A stretch of 64,000 bases of DNA, from assembly GCF_028621715.1 (NCBI RefSeq), contig NZ_CP117466.1, positions 1,250,501 through 1,314,500 on the forward strand. Direction: 5' to 3'. Origin of the DNA: Paracoccus marcusii. Lineage in GTDB: Bacteria > Pseudomonadota > Alphaproteobacteria > Rhodobacterales > Rhodobacteraceae. The notes below the pieces were generated by a model. It was not told the DNA's origin, ran no database searches, and was given only the letters and a program-made list of their open reading frames with translations. Both the position numbers and the translations under genes were made by a program. Below, piece by piece: positions 18,339 through 27,113 of the stretch (position 1 is the stretch's first letter; each line of letters opens with the position of its first letter).

Positions 18339-18812
18339 ATGGCCAAGGATGACGACAGCAAGAACTACAAGGTGATCGCCGAGAACCGGCGGGCCCGGTA
18401 CGACTATGCCATCGAGAGCGATCTCGAGGTGGGGATCATGCTGACCGGATCCGAGGTCAAGTCCCTGCGCGTGGGCCAGTCGAACATCGCCGAAAGCTAT
18501 GCCTCGGTCGAGGGCGGAGAGCTGTGGCTGATCAACGGCTATATCGCGGCCCTGTCGCGGGCCGGCGTCTTCGGCCACGAGGAGCGGCGCCGCCGCAAGC
18601 TGCTGGTGAAATCGCGCGAGCTGGCCCGCCTGTGGCAGGCCACCGCGCGCGAGGGGATGACGCTGGTTCCGCTGGTGATGTATTTCAACCACCGCGGCAT
18701 GGTGAAGCTGAAGATCGCCGTCGCCAAGGGCAAGAAGAACCACGACAAGCGCGAAACCAGCGCCGCCCGCGACTGGAATCGTCAAAAGGCGCGCCTGCTG
18801 AAGCAGGGATAG
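18339..18812 (+). CDS. smpB: SsrA-binding protein SmpB
   Basis: A 157-residue protein that binds tmRNA and brings it to stalled ribosomes for trans-translation. It has the OB-fold core [35 protein letters not shown] and the basic C-terminal tail [23 protein letters not shown] that enters the empty mRNA channel. Length is normal. No tmRNA gene was recognised in this window. Confidence 0.98.
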   Translation: MAKDDDSKNYKVIAENRRARYDYAIESDLEVGIMLTGSEVKSLRVGQSNIAESYASVEGGELWLINGYIAALSRAGVFGHEERRRRKLLVKSRELARLWQATAREGMTLVPLVMYFNHRGMVKLKIAVAKGKKNHDKRETSAARDWNRQKARLLKQG

Positions 18813-18873
18813 GCCATTGCAGCCCTGGCCCCCGGCCTGTAGATCGGGGCGGCACAAGCCAAGGGGGACGGCG

Positions 18874-19725
18874 ATGGACGATCCGAAGACACTGGTCTCG
18901 ACCGACTGGCTGGCGGCGCATCTGTCCGATCCCGACCTGCGCATCATCGACGCCAGCTGGCACATGCCCGCCACGGGCCGCGACGCACGGGCCGAATACG
19001 ACGCGGGCCACATCCCTGCCGCGCGCTTCTTCGACATCGACGCGATCAGCGACAAGCGCTCCGCCCTACCGCACATGGCCCCCCCGCCCGAGATGTTCAT
19101 CAGCCGCCTGCGCGCGATGGGCGTGGGCGACGGGCACCAGGTGGTCATCTACGACAATTCCGACGTGCGCAGCGCCTTTCGCGTCTGGTGGACCTTCCGC
19201 CTGATGGGCAAGACCGACGTGGCCGTGCTGGACGGAGGCCTGCCGAAATGGCGCGCCGAGGGCCGCCCGCTGGAGGACATGCCCCCCGTCATGCGCGACC
19301 GCCACATCACCGTCCAGCGCCAGGCGGGCTTAGTGCGCGACGTGACCCAGGTGGCCGCGGCCAGCAAGCTGGGCGACCCGCAGATCGTCGATGCGCGCAG
19401 CCCCGAACGCTTTCGCGGCGATCAGCCCGAACCCCGCGCGGGCCTGCGCGCGGGCCATATTCCGGGCTCGCGCAATCTGCCCTTCGGTCGCCTGTTCAAC
19501 GCCGACGGCACGATGATCGCGCCCGACGCGATCCGCGCGGCCTTTGCCGAGGCGGGCATCGACCTGTCCAAGCCGGTCATCACCACCTGCGGCAGCGGCG
19601 TGACGGCAGCGGTGCTGTCCTTCGCGCTGGAGCGGGCGGGCCATCGCGACCATTCGCTTTACGACGGCAGCTGGACCGAATGGGGCAGCTTCGCCGACCT
19701 GAACATCGCAACCGGAGACGCCTGA
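18874..19725 (+). CDS. sseA: 3-mercaptopyruvate/thiosulfate sulfurtransferase (tandem rhodanese)
   Basis: 283 residues forming two rhodanese domains: an inactive N-terminal one (about 1-140) and an active C-terminal one with the catalytic Cys C239 in TTCGSGVTA. The CGSGVT loop is typical of 3-mercaptopyruvate sulfurtransferases, as opposed to the CRxGxR loop of thiosulfate-specific enzymes. AAGGGGGA lies before the ATG. Its stop overlaps the start of the aminotransferase gene by one base. Pairing with an aminotransferase fits cysteine breakdown, in which transamination yields 3-mercaptopyruvate. Confidence 0.92.
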   Translation: MDDPKTLVSTDWLAAHLSDPDLRIIDASWHMPATGRDARAEYDAGHIPAARFFDIDAISDKRSALPHMAPPPEMFISRLRAMGVGDGHQVVIYDNSDVRSAFRVWWTFRLMGKTDVAVLDGGLPKWRAEGRPLEDMPPVMRDRHITVQRQAGLVRDVTQVAAASKLGDPQIVDARSPERFRGDQPEPRAGLRAGHIPGSRNLPFGRLFNADGTMIAPDAIRAAFAEAGIDLSKPVITTCGSGVTAAVLSFALERAGHRDHSLYDGSWTEWGSFADLNIATGDA

Positions 19726-20906
19726 TGCTGACCGACCTGAAAGCCCAAAGCCCCGACAAGATCCTGATGCTGATCGAGGAGTTCAAGGCCGACACCCGAC
19801 AGGGCAAGATCGACTTGGGGGTGGGCGTCTACAAGGACCCGCAGGGCGTCACCCCGGTCATGCGCGCCGTCAAGGCGGCCGAACAGCGCATCTGGGAGAC
19901 GCAGACCACCAAGGCCTATACCGGACTGGCGGGCGAGGCCGACTATCGCAACGCGCTGGCCACGATGGTGCTGGGCGATCTGCCCGCCGACCGTCTGGCC
20001 TCGGTCGCCTCCGTGGGCGGCACGGGTGCCATCCGTCAGGCGCTGGAGCTGGCGCGGCTGGCCAATCCGGGCGTGCGGGTCTTCGTGTCGAACCCGACCT
20101 GGCCGAACCACCTGTCGATCATGGCGTTCATGGGCCTGCCCTATACCGAATACCGGTACTTCGACGCGGAAACCCGCGGCGTCGATTTCGAGGGCATGAA
20201 GGCCGACATCGCGCAGGCGGGCAAGGGCGACGTCGTCCTGCTGCACGGCTGCTGCCACAACCCGACCGGGGCGAACCTGACCCTGGAGCAATGGTCCGAG
20301 GTCGTGGCGATCCTGCAGAAATCGGGCGCGATCCCGCTGATCGACCTGGCCTATCAGGGCTTTGGTGACGGGCTGGACGCGGATGCCGAGGCCACGCGCC
20401 TGGTCGCCCGCAGCCTGCCCGAGGTGCTGATCGCGGCGTCGTGTTCCAAGAACTTCGGCATCTACCGGGAACGCACCGGCATCCTGATCGCGCTGGCCGA
20501 CACCACCAAGGGCCGCGACCTGGCGCAGGGGTCGATGGCCTTCCTGAACCGCCAGAACTTCTCGTTCCCGCCGGATCATGGCGCGCGCATCGTCAGCACC
20601 ATCCTGATGGACGACGCGCTGCGCGCCGATTGGGCGGCGGAACTGGAGGAGGTCCGCAACACGATGCTGGGCCTGCGCGACCAGCTGGCAGCCGAACTGC
20701 GCGATCTGTCGGGCAGCGACCGGTTCGACTTCATCCGCCATCACCGCGGCATGTTCTCGCGCCTTGGCGCGACGCCCGAACAGGTGCAGCGCCTGAAGAC
20801 CGATGCGGCCATCTACATGGTGGGCGATTCGCGCCTGAACATCGCGGGTCTGAACCGTGACACGGTGCCGGTCCTGGCCCGCGCCATCATCGACGCCGGC
20901 ATCTGA
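19725..20906 (+). CDS. Aromatic amino acid / aspartate aminotransferase (class I, PLP)
   Basis: A 393-residue class I aminotransferase of subgroup I-alpha. Visible features are GVGVYKDPQGVTPVMRAVKAAE near the N-terminus, the HGCCHNPTGANLT block, DLAYQGFGDGLDADA, and the PLP lysine in SCSKNFGIYRERTG; the carboxylate Arg is in SRLNIAGLN. It transfers amino groups between aromatic amino acids or aspartate and 2-oxoglutarate. The HGCCHNPTG form is common in tyrosine/aspartate aminotransferases. Translationally coupled to the sulfurtransferase gene. Confidence 0.92.
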   Translation: MLTDLKAQSPDKILMLIEEFKADTRQGKIDLGVGVYKDPQGVTPVMRAVKAAEQRIWETQTTKAYTGLAGEADYRNALATMVLGDLPADRLASVASVGGTGAIRQALELARLANPGVRVFVSNPTWPNHLSIMAFMGLPYTEYRYFDAETRGVDFEGMKADIAQAGKGDVVLLHGCCHNPTGANLTLEQWSEVVAILQKSGAIPLIDLAYQGFGDGLDADAEATRLVARSLPEVLIAASCSKNFGIYRERTGILIALADTTKGRDLAQGSMAFLNRQNFSFPPDHGARIVSTILMDDALRADWAAELEEVRNTMLGLRDQLAAELRDLSGSDRFDFIRHHRGMFSRLGATPEQVQRLKTDAAIYMVGDSRLNIAGLNRDTVPVLARAIIDAGI

Positions 20907-20924
20907 TCCGGGCGGACTGGCGCG

Positions 20925-21254
20925 TCAGCGACGCGCCAGTGCCTGCTCGATGTAGTCGCGCAGGTCCTCGACCTCGTTGCGGCTGTCGCGCAGGCCGTCC
21001 ATCGCATCGCGCAATTCGGCCTGCGTGCCCGCCAGGCGGGTGGTCAGCGCCGCCTCGCGTTCGGCCAGGGCGGCCACGGCCTCGTCGCGCTCCTCCTCGA
21101 CCTCGTGCAGCTGCTGGGCCATGCGGTCCAGCTCGGACATGTCGGCACGGGCAGGACGGGCGACGCGATGGACCAGCCAGCTGGCGATCCAGCCCAGCAC
21201 GAAGGCCCCGAACAGAATCAGGGCGGTCACGGCTATGAATTCGGATCTGTTCAT
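20925..21254 (-). CDS. Small membrane-anchored coiled-coil protein
   Basis: 109 residues. One N-terminal transmembrane helix (about 7-29, ALILFGAFVLGWIASWLV) is followed by a long charged helical region with heptad-like spacing (residues 40-105), predicted as a coiled coil on the cytoplasmic side. No known domain recognised. Its ATG overlaps the stop of the large OmpA-domain gene (ATGA), so it is co-translated with it and may work with it in the envelope. Confidence 0.75.
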   Translation of the reverse strand: MNRSEFIAVTALILFGAFVLGWIASWLVHRVARPARADMSELDRMAQQLHEVEEERDEAVAALAEREAALTTRLAGTQAELRDAMDGLRDSRNEVEDLRDYIEQALARR

Positions 21255-23413
21255 TCGTCTGTCGCTTCGTCTTGCGCGCCTGCCTGCTCTGCGACGCTGT
21301 CGGGACGCGGGCCGGGGCGGGGGGTGTCGTCATCGGGCGTCAGCACGGGCACCCTAAGGTTTTCCTCGCGTTCGTCCAGCGTCTGGAACTGTTCCGCGAC
21401 GCCCACGGTCATCGGCACCATCCCAGACGCGGCACGGCTGTGGGGCAGCTGCGGGCCCTGCATCTGCGCCGCCCGGTCGGGCAGCTGCGGCCCCTGCATC
21501 GGCGGCAGGCGCGGGCCTTGGGTCAGATCCTCGGCGGGGTCCGGGTCGACCTCGGCGCCGGTGACGCCGGCGATGGTGACCGGGGCGGGGATGGTGTCGG
21601 CATCCAGGGGGTGCGGCGACAGCAGGCGGAACTCGATCCGGCGGTTGATCTCGCGGCCTTCCTCGGTCTGGTTGGTGGCGACGGGGCGGCTTTCGCCATA
21701 GCCGCGGGCCGACATGTTCGCCACGCTGATTCCGGCATCGGCCATCGCCGAGACGATGGCCTGCGCGCGCGATCGCGACAGTTCGGCGTTGAACGCCTCC
21801 GAACCTTGAGAGTCGGTATGGCCACCGGCCTCGATCTGAAAATCGCTGCAATCGGCCATGGCGCGGACGAACCGCTCCATCGTCGGCCCCGGATCGCCCG
21901 CGATCGACGAGCGACTGGGTTCAAAGCCGATCTCGCTCTCGGACATGATGATGTTCAGGCGCGCGACGCATTCCTCTCCGTCGGGCAGGCCCAGGGCCTC
22001 GTCCATGCGGCGGTCATAGCTGATCGCCAGGCGATAGCGCGCGCCCGGGCCAAGCCGTTCCGACAGCAGCGCCGCGGCCCGGTCGCTGGCGCGTGGATCG
22101 CCCGACACGCCCGTCAGCTCGATCATGTCGGGGGTCACGCGAACCTGGCCCGCGTGCAGCGCGCCCATTGCCTCCAGTCCCGCGATCACGCGGACGGTCC
22201 AGCCGCCGGGAACCGACGGATCGGTCCGCAGACCGCTTTGCGCCACGTCAAAGCGTGACCGGGCAAAGCTGTCCACGGCCTGCTGCATCTGCGCATCCGC
22301 GATGCGTCCGCGCATCGACAGGCTGCCCGAGGGCGGCAACGTGGCCTGGAATTCGATGGGCGCGGCCTGGGCGGCCGCCTTTTCATGCTGGGCCTGTAGC
22401 CGATAGGTCGGGGGCAGCGCCTGTTCTAGGCGGCCGGCGACCTGGTCGAACCGCTGGCGCGTCACCGATGCAGGCACCACCAGCGCCACGTCCGCATCCG
22501 ACAGCGTCACCTGGCCCTGGCCCAGCTGCCCCACGGCGGCGATGGCGGCGGCGGCGGCCTCGGCCCAGTCGTCGGACGGGGCACCCAGGCCCAGGGTGCA
22601 GGTCGGCACCCTCTGCATGCCGGCATCGCGGGCCGCCTGCACGATCCGGTCGCGGCCCGCATCGTCGCTGGCCGCGCAGGCGTCGAAGCGGCCGCCGTCA
22701 TCATCCATCACGAACCGCAGCGTGAAGGGCGCGATCACCGGACGCGGCGCGGTGATCTGCAGGTCCAGCGCGACCTGCGGCGGCGCGGCCCGGCGCAGCG
22801 CCTGTTCCAGCCGGCCCTGATCCTCGCGGTCGGCGGCCAACGCCGCCACCTGCACCTGTCCCGGCGCGATCGAGATCTTCGCCTGCGCGGTCATCTGGGC
22901 GGCCTGCAGGCCGAAGCGCAGCGCCTCGGTCCAGCCGTCGGGGACGGGGTGGTCCGCGGCCTCCAGCAGGTCGGTCACCTGCTGGCCCGCCGGGCGCAGT
23001 CCGCGCAGGATCGCGTCGCGGTCGGTGGCGGCGGGAACCAGCCCGATCAGCGACAGGCCCTGTTCGCCCTTCAGCAGCTCGACCTTGAAATCGGGGGGGG
23101 TCATCGCCTCGACCGAGGCGACGGTCATCTCGTCCAGGATGCGCGTGGCGTCGACGGCGGTGCCGGCCTGGGTCACCGCACGGAACCGCTCGACCTCGGA
23201 CGGGGCGGTGCCGGTCAGGCGGACGCGCAGCCCGTCGGTCGCCACCTGCGCCCAGTCATGGCCCGCGGCCTGCAGCGCCTGCGTCACGTCGCGCGCGGCG
23301 CGATCCTCGACGAAGGTCGCTGCGGCCTCGGCCCCCATCCAGGACAATCCGCCCGCGCCGGCCAACACGATGATGGTGGCCAGGGATGTCGAAAGGCGGC
23401 GGCGTCGGGCCAT
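21251..23413 (-). CDS. Large OmpA-domain envelope protein with BON-like repeats
   Basis: 720 residues with an N-terminal membrane anchor or signal (residues 9-30). A long periplasmic region holds several BON-like units (for example DGLRVRLTGTAPSEVERFRAV). The peptidoglycan-binding OmpA_C domain is near 490-610, with FQIEAGGHTDSQGSEAFNAELSRSRAQAIV and ARGYGESRPVATNQTEEGREINRRIEFRL. The last ~110 residues are Pro-rich and include three QGPxLP-type units. This architecture is conserved in Rhodobacterales. The start at 23413 is a Met followed by Arg-rich residues and an apolar helix. Likely role: tethering the envelope to peptidoglycan. Confidence 0.85.
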   Translation of the reverse strand: MARRRRLSTSLATIIVLAGAGGLSWMGAEAAATFVEDRAARDVTQALQAAGHDWAQVATDGLRVRLTGTAPSEVERFRAVTQAGTAVDATRILDEMTVASVEAMTPPDFKVELLKGEQGLSLIGLVPAATDRDAILRGLRPAGQQVTDLLEAADHPVPDGWTEALRFGLQAAQMTAQAKISIAPGQVQVAALAADREDQGRLEQALRRAAPPQVALDLQITAPRPVIAPFTLRFVMDDDGGRFDACAASDDAGRDRIVQAARDAGMQRVPTCTLGLGAPSDDWAEAAAAAIAAVGQLGQGQVTLSDADVALVVPASVTRQRFDQVAGRLEQALPPTYRLQAQHEKAAAQAAPIEFQATLPPSGSLSMRGRIADAQMQQAVDSFARSRFDVAQSGLRTDPSVPGGWTVRVIAGLEAMGALHAGQVRVTPDMIELTGVSGDPRASDRAAALLSERLGPGARYRLAISYDRRMDEALGLPDGEECVARLNIIMSESEIGFEPSRSSIAGDPGPTMERFVRAMADCSDFQIEAGGHTDSQGSEAFNAELSRSRAQAIVSAMADAGISVANMSARGYGESRPVATNQTEEGREINRRIEFRLLSPHPLDADTIPAPVTIAGVTGAEVDPDPAEDLTQGPRLPPMQGPQLPDRAAQMQGPQLPHSRAASGMVPMTVGVAEQFQTLDEREENLRVPVLTPDDDTPRPGPRPDSVAEQAGAQDEATDE

Positions 23414-23474
23414 CGGAAAAACCTTGTGCTGTTGCAAGCGTGCAACGTCTAGCGACGGGGGGGCGGTGGCGCAA

Positions 23475-24413
23475 TCATGCCAGCCCCGCAATGGCAAGAA
23501 ACAGCGCAAGAATCAGCCCCGCATCGCGGTTCGACCGGAACAGGCGCAGGCAGACAGCTCCCTGATCCGGCTGGAAATTCCGCAGCTGCCACGTCAGGTG
23601 CAGCCCCAGGGCCAGCACACCGGCCCAGCCCATCAACAGATTGCGACCCGTCAGCGCGACGGCCACGGCCAGAACCGCCACCGTCACCAGCGCGAAACCC
23701 GCCAGAATCGCGGGGCTGCGGTCGCCGAACAGCCGGGCGGTGGATTTCACCCCGATCAGCGCGTCGTCATCGGCATCCTGATGGGCATAGATGGTGTCAT
23801 AGAAGATCGTCCAGGCGATCGCGCCCAGCCAGGCCACCACCGGCGCCGGATCGACCCGGCCCATATGCGCGGCATAGGCCAGCATGACCCCCCAGTTGAA
23901 GGCAAAGCCCAGGAACAGCTGCGGCCACCAGGTGAAACGCTTGGCAAAGGGATAGATCGCCACCAGCGCCAGCGATGCGACCCCCATCCACACCGCCGCC
24001 CGGCCCAGCGTCAGCAGGATCACCAGTCCGACCAACCCCTGCGCCCCCAGCCACAGATAGGCGCCGCGCAGGCTGACCTGCCCCGAGGGCAGGGGCCGCG
24101 ACCGGGTCCGCGCCACCTGCGCATCGATGTCGCGGTCGGTGATGTCGTTCCAGGTGCAGCCCGCGCCGCGCATGACGAAGGCGCCGATGGCGCAGGCCAG
24201 CGCGATCCACACATCGAAAAACCGCGGCCCGTCCGCCATCATCGCAAGCCCGATCCCCCACCAGCAGGGCAGCAGCAGCAGCCATGTCCCGATGGGGCGG
24301 TCCGCCCGGCTGAGCCGCAGCCAGGGCCGCGTGCGCACCGGCGCAAAGCGGTCCACCCAGTTGTCCGGGGGCGCGTCAAAGACGGCGTCTGGCCTTTCTG
24401 TCCGGCTTTGCAT
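23475..24413 (-). CDS. ubiA: 4-hydroxybenzoate polyprenyltransferase
   Basis: A 312-residue membrane prenyltransferase of ubiquinone synthesis that attaches the polyprenyl tail to 4-hydroxybenzoate. Both Asp-rich diphosphate-binding motifs are present: NDITDRDID (NDxxDxxxD) near residue 90 and DTIYAHQDADDD near 210. Eight to nine apolar segments make up the rest. Divergent from rsmE, with the two starts 15 bp apart, so their promoters must overlap the opposing coding ends. Confidence 0.95.
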   Translation of the reverse strand: MQSRTERPDAVFDAPPDNWVDRFAPVRTRPWLRLSRADRPIGTWLLLLPCWWGIGLAMMADGPRFFDVWIALACAIGAFVMRGAGCTWNDITDRDIDAQVARTRSRPLPSGQVSLRGAYLWLGAQGLVGLVILLTLGRAAVWMGVASLALVAIYPFAKRFTWWPQLFLGFAFNWGVMLAYAAHMGRVDPAPVVAWLGAIAWTIFYDTIYAHQDADDDALIGVKSTARLFGDRSPAILAGFALVTVAVLAVAVALTGRNLLMGWAGVLALGLHLTWQLRNFQPDQGAVCLRLFRSNRDAGLILALFLAIAGLA

Positions 24414-24428
24414 AGCGTCGCGCCCATC

Positions 24429-25148
24429 ATGGCTAAAATCAGACTGTTCATAGATCACCCGTTGGTTGCAGGACAACCCGTTCCCGTGGACGGCGCGCAG
24501 GCGCATTACCTGTCGGGCGTCATGCGCCTGCGGCAGGGCGACGCGGTGTCGGTCTTCAACGGGCGCGACGGCGAATGGCAGGCGACCCTGCTGGATGCCG
24601 GCAAGCGCGGCGGCAGCCTGTCGGTGGTCGCGCAGACCGCGATCCAGCAGGACCCGCCGGACCTGTGGCTGATCTTCGCGCCCATCAAGAAGGCCCGCAC
24701 CGACTTCATCGTCGAGAAGGCGGCCGAGATGGGCGCGGCGCGCATCATGCCCGTGCAGACCGACCACACCAATTCCGACCGCATCCGCCAGGACCGCCTG
24801 CAGGCGCACGCGATCGAGGCCGCGGAACAATGCGGCGGCACCATCGTGCCCCCGGTGGCCGACCTGGCCCCGCTGTCGCGCGTGCTGGACGGGTGGGACC
24901 CGGCGCGGCGCATCCTGTGGGCGGACGAATCCCGCGCAGGGCCGGCCGCGACGCTGGCGGGGCTGCCGCAGGGCCCCTGGGCCATCCTGATCGGCCCCGA
25001 GGGCGGGTTTTCCGCCACCGAACGCGCGCGGCTGGCACGCCTGCCCTTCGTGACGCCGGTCAGCCTGGGGCCGCGAATCCTGCGCGCCGACACGGCGGCG
25101 GTGGCCGCGCTGGCGCTGTGGCAATCGGCCCTGGGCGACTGGCGTTAA
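24429..25148 (+). CDS. rsmE: 16S rRNA (uracil-1498-N3)-methyltransferase
   Basis: A 239-residue SPOUT-class enzyme: an N-terminal PUA-like domain (VDGAQAHYLSGVMRLRQGDAVSVFNG), then the knotted SAM-binding domain with IKKARTDFIVEKAAEMG, LIGPEGGFSATE and LGPRILRADTAAVAAL. It methylates U1498 in the decoding region of 16S rRNA. Length is standard. It is close and divergent to ubiA. Confidence 0.96.
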   Translation: MAKIRLFIDHPLVAGQPVPVDGAQAHYLSGVMRLRQGDAVSVFNGRDGEWQATLLDAGKRGGSLSVVAQTAIQQDPPDLWLIFAPIKKARTDFIVEKAAEMGAARIMPVQTDHTNSDRIRQDRLQAHAIEAAEQCGGTIVPPVADLAPLSRVLDGWDPARRILWADESRAGPAATLAGLPQGPWAILIGPEGGFSATERARLARLPFVTPVSLGPRILRADTAAVAALALWQSALGDWR

Positions 25149-25339
25149 CCAACAGGCAGACAAAGGGGTTCGATTTGCGTCCCTTCGTGACCTTTTTGCG
25201 ACAGAAACACGCCCACCTGTTGCGAAAAGCGCATAGCGGGGTTGCCGGTTTTGCGGCTACCGTTCGCGGGCTGCCGAAACTATCTCCTGTCTATCTGAAA
25301 TGTGCCCGCTGACCGGGCAAAGTGAAAACAGGTGAACTG

Positions 25340-25534
25340 ATGTCGACGATCGAAACGAACCGCAGCGTGGCTGTCGGAGGCGTGGGCAACGTCGTGGCGC
25401 AAATCACGTCGCTGATCGCGTCTTGGCGGGAAACCCGCATGACGCGTCGCGAACTGGGCCGCCTGTCGGACCGCGAGCTGGACGATATCGGTCTGTGCCG
25501 CGGCGACATCGAGCGGGTTGCGCGCGGCTTCTAA
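25340..25534 (+). CDS. DUF1127 small protein
   Basis: A 64-residue protein with the DUF1127 core at its C-terminus (SWRETRMTRRELGRLSDRELDDIGLCRGDIERVARGF), rich in Arg. Small DUF1127 proteins in alphaproteobacteria have been linked to RNA turnover and to phosphate and growth control, and their mRNAs are often sRNA targets. The ATG at 25340 has AGGTGA 4 bp upstream; an earlier GTG at 25322 is less likely. It has its own leader of up to 190 bp and a terminator. Confidence 0.88.
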   Translation: MSTIETNRSVAVGGVGNVVAQITSLIASWRETRMTRRELGRLSDRELDDIGLCRGDIERVARGF

Positions 25535-25559
25535 GGCTTGCTGCCACAATTGACGAACG

Positions 25560-25594
25560 AACCCCCGAAAGCGGAATGCTCGCGGGGGTTTTTT
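25560..25594 (+). terminator. Terminator after the DUF1127 gene
   Basis: The arms AACCCCCG (25560-25567) and CGGGGGTT (25583-25590) are followed by a run of six T starting at 25589. Placed between convergent DUF1127 and prmA. Confidence 0.8.
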
Positions 25595-25617
25595 CATGTC
25601 CGGATGTCGGCGCAGGG

Positions 25618-26487
25618 TCAGCCCCGGATCATCACCAGCGTGGTCCAGTCGCCCATGTCGTCGCGCCGGTCGGGGGCAAAGCCCACGGCCTGATATGCGG
25701 CGGTGACCTCATCCGCCTGGGTGGTCAGGATGCCCGACATCACGATGCGGCCGTCCTTGGCGACATGGCGCGCCATGTCGGGCGCCAGATCGATCAGCGG
25801 CTGCTTGAGGATGTTGGCCAGCACCAGGTCATAGGGTGCCGCACGTTCCAGCATCGGGTGGTCGAACCCCGCCGCCTCGACGCATTCCACGCGACCGTCC
25901 AGGCCATTGGCGATCACGTTGGCGGCGGCGGTGTCGACGGCCACCGGGTCGATGTCGCTGGCCAGGACCGTGACGTGCCACAGCCGTGCCGCGGCCATCG
26001 CCAAGACCGCCGTGCCGCAGCCGATATCGGCGATGCGCGTCGCCTTGAACCCGTCGGTGGCCAGGCGGTCAAGCGCCTCGAGGCAGCCCTTGGTGGTGTT
26101 GTGGTGCCCGGTGCCGAAGGCCATCGCGGCCTCGATCCACAGCGCCTCGACGCCATCGGGGATCTGGTCGACATCGTGGCTGCCATGCACAAAGAACCGG
26201 CCCGCGCGTACGGGGGTCAGTTCGCGTTTGACATGGGCAACCCAATCGACATCGGGCAGTTCGGACACCGCAAAGGGCTGGGCGCCATAGGCGGCGGCCA
26301 GGATCGCCAGTGCGATTTCGTCGGGGGCTTCGGTGAAGTAGGCGCCCACCTCCCACCGTTCGCTGCCGTCCTCGATCTCGAAGACGCCGGTGCCGACGGG
26401 CTCGGGGGTCAGGTCCTCGCAGGCAAGCGCCAGGTCTTCGGCGGCTTCGCGGCCGGGCAGGTGGGTCAGCGCGGTATAGGTGGCCAT
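25618..26487 (-). CDS. prmA: Ribosomal protein L11 methyltransferase
   Basis: A 289-residue SAM-dependent enzyme that trimethylates ribosomal protein L11. An N-terminal substrate domain is followed by AFGTGHHNTTKGCLEAL and the SAM motif ADIGCGTAVLAMAAARL, then DIDPVAVDTAAAN and LVLANILKQPL. The ATG at 26487 overlaps the msrA stop by one base (TGATG), so the two are coupled. Last gene of the fsa-DUF484-xerC-msrA-prmA series. Confidence 0.93.
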   Translation of the reverse strand: MATYTALTHLPGREAAEDLALACEDLTPEPVGTGVFEIEDGSERWEVGAYFTEAPDEIALAILAAAYGAQPFAVSELPDVDWVAHVKRELTPVRAGRFFVHGSHDVDQIPDGVEALWIEAAMAFGTGHHNTTKGCLEALDRLATDGFKATRIADIGCGTAVLAMAAARLWHVTVLASDIDPVAVDTAAANVIANGLDGRVECVEAAGFDHPMLERAAPYDLVLANILKQPLIDLAPDMARHVAKDGRIVMSGILTTQADEVTAAYQAVGFAPDRRDDMGDWTTLVMIRG

Positions 26488-27062
26488 CAGATCGGATCCG
26501 GGTTGGGAATGCTGGCCTGTACGCCGGTGCCCTTCAGGCCGCAATAACCGTCGGGGTTCTTTTCCAGATATTGCTGATGCGCCTCGTGCGCGGGCCAGAA
26601 GGGGCCTGCGGGGACGATCTGCGTGGTGATCTTGTCCATGCCCTGCACGGCCAGACGATTGTCATAGTCGATCTTGGACGCCTCGGCCGCCGATTCCTGC
26701 AGGTCTGTGAAGGTCATGATCAGGCTGCGATACTGGTTGCCCACGTCGTTGCCCTGGCGGTCGCCCTGCGTGGGGTCGTGGTTTTCCCAGAACAGCTGCA
26801 GCAGGTGATCATAGCTGATCAGCGAGCTGTCATAGATCACGCGCACGACCTCGGCATGGCCGGTGTCGCCGCGCTTGACCTGGTCATAGGTGGGGTTCTG
26901 GACGTCGCCGCCGGCAAAGCCGACCTCGGTCAGCCAGACGCCGTTCTGCTTCCAGAACAGCCGCTCCACCCCCCAATAGCAGCCCATGCCGAAAATCGCC
27001 TGGTCATAGCCGGCGGGCGGGGTGGCCCCCAGGGGGCGGTGAAAGATGGCGTGATCGGTCAT
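26487..27062 (-). CDS. msrA: Peptide methionine (S)-sulfoxide reductase
   Basis: A 191-residue cytoplasmic repair enzyme that reduces methionine-S-sulfoxide in proteins. The catalytic Cys C28 lies in IFGMGCYWGVERLFWK. TEVGFAGG, GDTGHAEVVRVIYD and FWENHDPTQGDRQGNDVGNQYRS are also typical of MsrA. Coupled to prmA downstream and separated from xerC upstream by 51 bp. Confidence 0.97.
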   Translation of the reverse strand: MTDHAIFHRPLGATPPAGYDQAIFGMGCYWGVERLFWKQNGVWLTEVGFAGGDVQNPTYDQVKRGDTGHAEVVRVIYDSSLISYDHLLQLFWENHDPTQGDRQGNDVGNQYRSLIMTFTDLQESAAEASKIDYDNRLAVQGMDKITTQIVPAGPFWPAHEAHQQYLEKNPDGYCGLKGTGVQASIPNPDPI

Positions 27063-27113
27063 CGGGGCCTCGTTGGTGGATGATGGGGCAAACGCCTGCG
27101 GGCGCGCCGGGGT

